Below are positions 53,813 through 58,230 of a stretch of DNA of 58,230 nt, in pieces; within the stretch, counting starts at the first letter, position 1, and every line of letters starts with the position of its first letter. Below the pieces are notes generated by a model that saw only the letters and a program-made list of their open reading frames with translations, was not told where the DNA came from and did no database searches. Both the position numbers and the translations under genes were made by a program. The stretch spans positions 1 through 58,230 of the forward strand of contig CAKVGW010000002.1 in the NCBI GenBank assembly GCA_934747325.1, in the 5' to 3' direction. The stretch comes from an uncultured Candidatus Melainabacteria bacterium (GTDB taxonomy: Bacteria; Cyanobacteriota; Vampirovibrionia; Gastranaerophilales; Gastranaerophilaceae).

Positions 53813-56485
53813 ATGTCAAAAACTTTAATTTTAATAGACGGCCACGCTTTGGCTTACCGCCAGTTTTTTGCGCTTGAAAGAACCGGAATGAAGAATTCAG
53901 AAAACCAACCGACGTGGGCGGTTTACGGTTTTTTTAAAGCTATTTTTGATTTATTGGCTAAAATACATCCTGATTACATTGCAGTTGCATTTGATGTAGG
54001 CAGAAGAACATTTCGTACTGAAAAATTTGAAGAATATAAGGCTAATCGTGAAGCCATGCCTGATACGATGCGAAGCCAGTTAGGAATAATATGCGAAGGT
54101 TTAAAAGCCTTTGATATTCCTATTATTACAAAAGAAGGTTTTGAAGCAGATGACGTTATCGGAACTATTTCGAAAAACGCCTCAGATAAAGGGCACAATA
54201 CGCTAATTCTGACTGGTGATCAAGACAGTTTCCAACTTATTGACAAAGAAGGGACTGTAAAAGTTCTTATTCCTTCTAAAGGCGAATTAATTGAGTATGA
54301 CTGGAATAAGGTTTATGAAAAGCTTGGTGTTTATCCTGATCAAGTAATTGACTATAAAGGTTTGCGCGGTGATACCTCCGATAATATTCCGGGAATTCGT
54401 GGTATTGGCGAAAAAACAGCACAAAAACTTTTAAACAGATATAAGCACCTTGAAGATGTTTTGGCAGATTGTGATAATATTCCGGAAAAAGCTGTTCAGA
54501 AAAAGATTTGCGAGCAAAAAGACATTGCAATTTTGTCAAAAGATTTAGCTACAATCGTTAGAAACGTAGAGCTTGATTTTAATATTGATACAGCAACGGT
54601 TACTTTGCCAAAAATAGAAGATGTTTCTGCGTTTTTAAGAAAAATGCAGTTCTACACTTTTATTAAAAATATTGATAAAATTTTGACTTCATTTAATCCA
54701 AATGCAGAAGTTGAAGTAAACGAGAATTTGAATTTGTTTACTCAAGCGCCGAAGCAAGATAATGTTCAGCAGAGTCTTTTCGCACAAGCTATAAAAGAAA
54801 CAGTGGAAGAAACAAGTATCGAATTTAAAATTGTTGACGCAAATAATATTGAAGGAATTTTGGCTCAACTTGAAAAAGCTAATAGAATCGCAATGAAGTT
54901 TTATTCTAATGAAGGAAAAATTGTTTCTGCTACTGTTTCTGACGGTGAAAATTTCTTCTTTGACACAAGTGAAGTTGAAAAACTTAAACCAATTATTGAA
55001 AATCCTAATATTAAGAAAATCGGATTTGATGCAAAATCTGATTATCATTTGCTTTTAAATAATGGTTATACTTTAAAGGGTTTAGAATATGATGTACTTT
55101 TAGCAAGTTATGTTAAAGACCCGAATAGAAAACATACGCTTGAAGCTCAAGCTTTGGATTTTCTAAACCATATTATTATGTCAAATGAAAATGAGATGGG
55201 CAAATGTGATGAAGCTTATACAATTTTTAGGCTTTATGAATATTGGCAAAAGAATTTGGACGAGAGGGAACAAAAAATTGTAAACGAAATTGAAATTCCA
55301 TTAACTTTGGTTCTTGCAAAAATGGAACACACCGGCGTTGCAATTGATTGTGAATATTTAAAAGAGCTTTCTTCTTATATGACTGAAAAACTTGCAGAGT
55401 TAGAAGATTTAATATATCAGCTAGCAGGCGAACCGTTTAATATCAATTCGCCAAAACAAGTTGCAGAAGTTCTTTTTGACAAATTAGAATTAAAAACTAA
55501 AAAGAAAAAATCACGCTCAACAAGCGCAGAAGTGTTAGAAGAGTTAGCACAAGAGTATGAAATTTGTGAATACATTTTGCAGCATAGAAAATTTGCAAAA
55601 CTAAAATCTACTTATACTGACGCTTTACCAACTCTTATCAGCAAAAAAGACGGTAGAATTCATACAACTTATAATCAAGCATTGACGGTAACCGGACGTC
55701 TTTCTTCTTCAAATCCGAATTTACAAAATATTCCGATAAGAAGTGAGGAAGGAAATAAAATCCGTTCGGCTTTTTGCGCTATGGATAAAGAAAACTCATT
55801 GATTTTATCAGCCGATTATTCGCAAATAGAGTTGAGATTGTTAGCACACGTTTCAGGTGATGAACATTTAATTCATGCGTTCACTAGCGGTGAAGATGTT
55901 CACGCAATGACTGCCGCAAAAGTTTTTGGAGTAGAACTAAAAGACGTTACAAAAGAAATGAGAAGACGCGCTAAGGCTGTTAATTTCGGTATTGTATACG
56001 GTCAATCTAAATATGGTTTAGCAAAAAGTTTAGGAATTACAAATGCAGAAGCACAAGAGTTTATCGACAAGTATTTTGAAACTTATCCGAAAGTTAAAGA
56101 GTATATGAATAATGAAGTTGAGTTTGTAACACAAAATGGTTATGTCGAAACTGCCTTTGGACGTAAAAGATACTTAGCTTCTGAACTTCAAAGTTCGAAT
56201 TATCAAATTAGAGAATTCGCGCAACGTGCAGCCATTAACCAACCTTTACAAGGAACTGCCGCTGATTTAATAAAAATGGCGATGATTCGTGTTGACAAAG
56301 CAATCGCCGGCATGAAAACTAAAATGATTATGCAAGTACATGACGAACTTGTTTTTGAAGTTCCAAAAGAAGAATTAGAACAATTAAAATCTATTGTTTT
56401 AGACTGTATGGCACTCAAAGACCAAAATCTAAAAATTCCGCTTGATGTTGACATAAATTATGGTACAAGTTGGAAAGAGGGGTAA
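53813..56485 (+). CDS. polA: DNA polymerase I with inactive-looking proofreading domain
   Basis: 890 aa from the ATG at 53813, which has AGGGAG upstream (the frame opens earlier at 53774). The 5' nuclease is intact: LIDGHALAYRQFF, EADDVIGT and LTGDQDSFQLID. Polymerase motifs A (DYSQIELRLLAH), B (RRRAKAVNFGIVYG) and C (QVHDELVFEV) are intact. In the 3'-5' exonuclease region the DxE motif is replaced by IAMKFYSNEG and the YxxxD motif is lost, so proofreading is probably absent, as in Bacillus and Thermus Pol I. Confidence 0.96.
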   Translation: MSKTLILIDGHALAYRQFFALERTGMKNSENQPTWAVYGFFKAIFDLLAKIHPDYIAVAFDVGRRTFRTEKFEEYKANREAMPDTMRSQLGIICEGLKAFDIPIITKEGFEADDVIGTISKNASDKGHNTLILTGDQDSFQLIDKEGTVKVLIPSKGELIEYDWNKVYEKLGVYPDQVIDYKGLRGDTSDNIPGIRGIGEKTAQKLLNRYKHLEDVLADCDNIPEKAVQKKICEQKDIAILSKDLATIVRNVELDFNIDTATVTLPKIEDVSAFLRKMQFYTFIKNIDKILTSFNPNAEVEVNENLNLFTQAPKQDNVQQSLFAQAIKETVEETSIEFKIVDANNIEGILAQLEKANRIAMKFYSNEGKIVSATVSDGENFFFDTSEVEKLKPIIENPNIKKIGFDAKSDYHLLLNNGYTLKGLEYDVLLASYVKDPNRKHTLEAQALDFLNHIIMSNENEMGKCDEAYTIFRLYEYWQKNLDEREQKIVNEIEIPLTLVLAKMEHTGVAIDCEYLKELSSYMTEKLAELEDLIYQLAGEPFNINSPKQVAEVLFDKLELKTKKKKSRSTSAEVLEELAQEYEICEYILQHRKFAKLKSTYTDALPTLISKKDGRIHTTYNQALTVTGRLSSSNPNLQNIPIRSEEGNKIRSAFCAMDKENSLILSADYSQIELRLLAHVSGDEHLIHAFTSGEDVHAMTAAKVFGVELKDVTKEMRRRAKAVNFGIVYGQSKYGLAKSLGITNAEAQEFIDKYFETYPKVKEYMNNEVEFVTQNGYVETAFGRKRYLASELQSSNYQIREFAQRAAINQPLQGTAADLIKMAMIRVDKAIAGMKTKMIMQVHDELVFEVPKEELEQLKSIVLDCMALKDQNLKIPLDVDINYGTSWKEG

Positions 56486-56496
56486 TTGAAAACGTC

Positions 56497-56521
56497 GGGT
56501 TCAATGAAAATTGTTGAACCC
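56497..56521. terminator. Hairpin between polA and the metallopeptidase gene
   Basis: GGGTTCAA and TTGAACCC form an 8-bp stem with a 9-nt loop between convergent genes. There is no T-run, so termination is uncertain. Confidence 0.45.
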
Positions 56522-56529
56522 AATCTACT

Positions 56530-57975
56530 TTAACCGCCTAATTTAGGTCCGTTGTATTTTTCATAAAGCTTCATAACATCATCTGAAATTTTATCACCAC
56601 GTACCATTTTTGCATAAGTTTCGGCTATAAATTCGCCGATGCTTGTTTGAGCGTAAGCAGAAACTTTTCCTGCAGATTGTTGGTACTCTTGGTTTGTTAA
56701 GAATTCATATAAATCCGGATAACTTTTTTTGAATTTTGCAGGGTCTTTTTCGAATAATTCTTTGTATCCACTGTAAGTTAAACCACCCCAACGGTTGTTA
56801 ACATGTTCTACATCAGAAGTGTCAACTTTAGAGCTGAAACTTGGTAATTTCCAACGCTTCAAATCTAATTCTTTTAAATTTTTCGCGAAATCCTGTAAAT
56901 GTCCCATTTCGTGATAAATAGTTTTATTAGGAGAGTACAAGTTTAATTTTACATTAAATGCTGTTTTGTTATTTTTACTTAAATCTTCAGTCCATTTTGT
57001 TAATATTTCTTCTTGTTCTTTAGTTGTTTTTTGAGTTAGGTCAGCAATGTTAATATTAATATTTAACTCTTTTTCAAATCTTTTTTGATATTGTTTAATT
57101 GTATCTAATGGATAACGCTCAAATTTGGCATAAAGCTCATCAAAGCCGTTTTTTAAGCTCCAAGATAATAAACGTTTTTCTTCTATGTTCATTTCATTAG
57201 GATTTTTATAATATTTTTGTATTAATTTTTGAACATCTTTAGAAGGAACAATAGGTATGCCTTTATGAAAACAAGTCGTTATTGTATCATCACTATGAAA
57301 TTTAAATATTTTCGTTTTATCATCATAAAAGAGATTTTTATCAATACTTTCACAGATTTTTTGATTATCAAAAAATTTCTTATTAATAGCAAATTCACCA
57401 AATCTATTAGATTCTACATCTTTAATCACATGTGCTAATGCATTGTCTTTTAAATCTGAATATAACATTTTTTTAGGTGCAAACCAATGTCCTTTATTAG
57501 CGTTACTTATATCAACCAGACCTTTATTTGCATAATTAATAGCTTCTAGTGTAAAATTACTGTCAACTTCACCGATTTTTAAAACATCTTTTGCGAATTT
57601 TATACCTTCTTCAACTGTTTTAGCTTCTTTAAAATCTATGTGTTCTGCAAGATTAACAAGTTGCATCTTTTCGTTATACAACTTTGTAAGTTTATTTGTT
57701 TGATGTTTTAAACCACAAATGCCAATAGCTGTAAAGCCTCCAATAAGACCTAAAGCTGCAATCCCGATTTTTGCAGCGGTAGACATTTTTTCTTTGGGTT
57801 TTTGGCTTTTATTATTCTCTGAAATTTCTACCGTATCAACAGGATTTGATAATTTCGGTTGAGTTTGTTGATTTGAAACAGCCGAATCAGCACCAAATGT
57901 CGGAACAGTTTGTGTTCTCTGAATTTGATAATAATTCTGCGGAATTTTAGAATAATAATTACTTATTGTTGACAT
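56530..57975 (-). CDS. Predicted membrane-anchored zinc metallopeptidase
   Basis: A 481-aa protein. A Gln/Thr-rich N-terminus contains PTFGAD at 25-30, then a membrane segment at about 66-88. The soluble part carries HEMGH at 355-359, a zincin HExxH site, and GEFIAETYA about 90 residues later, where Glu448 or Glu452 could be the third ligand (gluzincin pattern, also seen in anthrax lethal-factor-like peptidases). Whether it is active, and on what substrate, is unknown. AGGTTAGG lies upstream of ATG. Confidence 0.7.
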   Translation of the reverse strand: MSTISNYYSKIPQNYYQIQRTQTVPTFGADSAVSNQQTQPKLSNPVDTVEISENNKSQKPKEKMSTAAKIGIAALGLIGGFTAIGICGLKHQTNKLTKLYNEKMQLVNLAEHIDFKEAKTVEEGIKFAKDVLKIGEVDSNFTLEAINYANKGLVDISNANKGHWFAPKKMLYSDLKDNALAHVIKDVESNRFGEFAINKKFFDNQKICESIDKNLFYDDKTKIFKFHSDDTITTCFHKGIPIVPSKDVQKLIQKYYKNPNEMNIEEKRLLSWSLKNGFDELYAKFERYPLDTIKQYQKRFEKELNININIADLTQKTTKEQEEILTKWTEDLSKNNKTAFNVKLNLYSPNKTIYHEMGHLQDFAKNLKELDLKRWKLPSFSSKVDTSDVEHVNNRWGGLTYSGYKELFEKDPAKFKKSYPDLYEFLTNQEYQQSAGKVSAYAQTSIGEFIAETYAKMVRGDKISDDVMKLYEKYNGPKLGG

Positions 57976-58010
57976 AAACCAACCTAACCTTATATATTAA
58001 TAAAAACAAG

Positions 58011-58033
58011 AAACAGGCTAGAATTGCCTGTTT
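58011..58033 (-). terminator. Terminator-like hairpin after the glycosyltransferase
   Basis: AAACAGGC and GCCTGTTT form an 8-bp stem with a 7-nt loop; on the minus strand CTTGTTTTTATT follows. It lies just after the partial glycosyltransferase gene. Confidence 0.65.
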
Positions 58034-58053
58034 GTAAATTAATATTAAGTATA

Positions 58054-58230
58054 TTATTTGAATCTATATTTTAAAAGTGTAAAAATAGCTTGTACTCCGT
58101 CTTTCCAAGTGATTTTTTTACCTTCGCTTTCTTGGCGCGCGTTATAAGAAATTGGAATTTCTTTAAAACGTGCATTCTTTTTCAAAATCTTAGCTGTTAT
58201 TTCAGGCTCAAAATCAAAACGATTTGATTC
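58054..58230 (-). CDS. Glycosyltransferase family 2, C-terminal end (cut by window)
   Basis: The last 58 codons and the stop of a gene that begins outside the window. The peptide includes FDFEPEITAKILKK, EIPISYNAR, EGKKITWKDGVQA and ends in LKYRFK. This matches the C-terminus of dolichol-phosphate-mannose-synthase-like GT2 enzymes, which use nucleotide sugars and usually a lipid phosphate acceptor. The catalytic part is not visible. Confidence 0.8.
   Translation of the reverse strand, partial: ESNRFDFEPEITAKILKKNARFKEIPISYNARQESEGKKITWKDGVQAIFTLLKYRFK

Overview
The window is AT-rich, densely coded bacterial chromosome with a Gram-negative envelope. Lipid A genes (lpxC, lpxD, lpxB, lpxI, fabZ), a heptose-nucleotide gene, an AsmA-like protein and lipoproteins occur alongside a cyanobacterial-style cluster of Ycf46-like AAA ATPase, Ycf35/DUF1257 and DUF2997. 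Several hypothetical proteins carry a short N-terminal NFKG/SFKS-like motif. Together these suggest a non-photosynthetic relative of Cyanobacteria (Vampirovibrionia/Melainabacteria, probably Gastranaerophilales). This placement is inference from gene content and style; no marker tree was run.

Layout. 1-2.0 kb: Ycf46/Ycf35/DUF2997 operon. 2.1-3.4 kb: an EF-hand protein and a possible lipoprotein. 3.4-11.4 kb: housekeeping genes (ilvE, a TPR protein, prs, valS, anmK). 11.4-12.5 kb: a gene-poor stretch with a 449-bp fold-back element and a possible small RNA. 12.5-16.2 kb: a secreted protein, ruvB, a YibE/F-like membrane protein and another secreted protein. 16.3-21.3 kb: a dapB-asd-(small ORF)-rfaE2-lpxD-lpxC-fabZ operon joining lysine/peptidoglycan precursors to lipid A and core heptose synthesis. 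21.3-25.2 kb, minus strand: an MFS exporter, lpxB-lpxI and speD. 25.4-25.8 kb: a second, inverted copy of the fold-back element. 25.9-34.8 kb: a HEAT-like small protein, rnhA, AsmA-like protein, UgpC-type ABC ATPase, a histidine-kinase-like protein lacking its catalytic residues, and CNT-family and EamA transporters. 34.9-35.6 kb: a DUF559 nuclease-like gene between two copies of a palindromic repeat that also occurs alone at 15.4 kb. 35.6-42.7 kb: coiled-coil proteins, tRNA-Arg(CCG), a GAF-GGDEF-degenerate HD-GYP protein, a dicarboxylate symporter, and secreted and EF-hand proteins. 42.8-44.7 kb: an Fe-S scaffold-like protein plus a GGGtGRT protein. 44.7-51.4 kb, minus strand: overlapping cysS-spoIID-murJ-sigma factor-gcvPB. 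51.5-58.2 kb: lineage-type hypotheticals, polA without proofreading residues, a predicted zinc metallopeptidase and the end of a glycosyltransferase.

Most notable signals. (1) A roughly 95-nt element sits directly after the stop codon in two unrelated operons; it has compensatory base changes in a 7-bp stem and a recurring ACTACAAG motif. (2) Two inverted copies of a multi-hairpin fold-back element bracket about 13.5 kb. (3) A DUF559 gene is flanked by copies of a dispersed palindromic repeat, reminiscent of REP/RAYT systems. (4) Unrelated proteins share a short N-terminal motif. (5) Several genes look leaderless, with TATAAT 6-7 nt before the start codon. No CRISPR array, prophage or transposase gene was seen.
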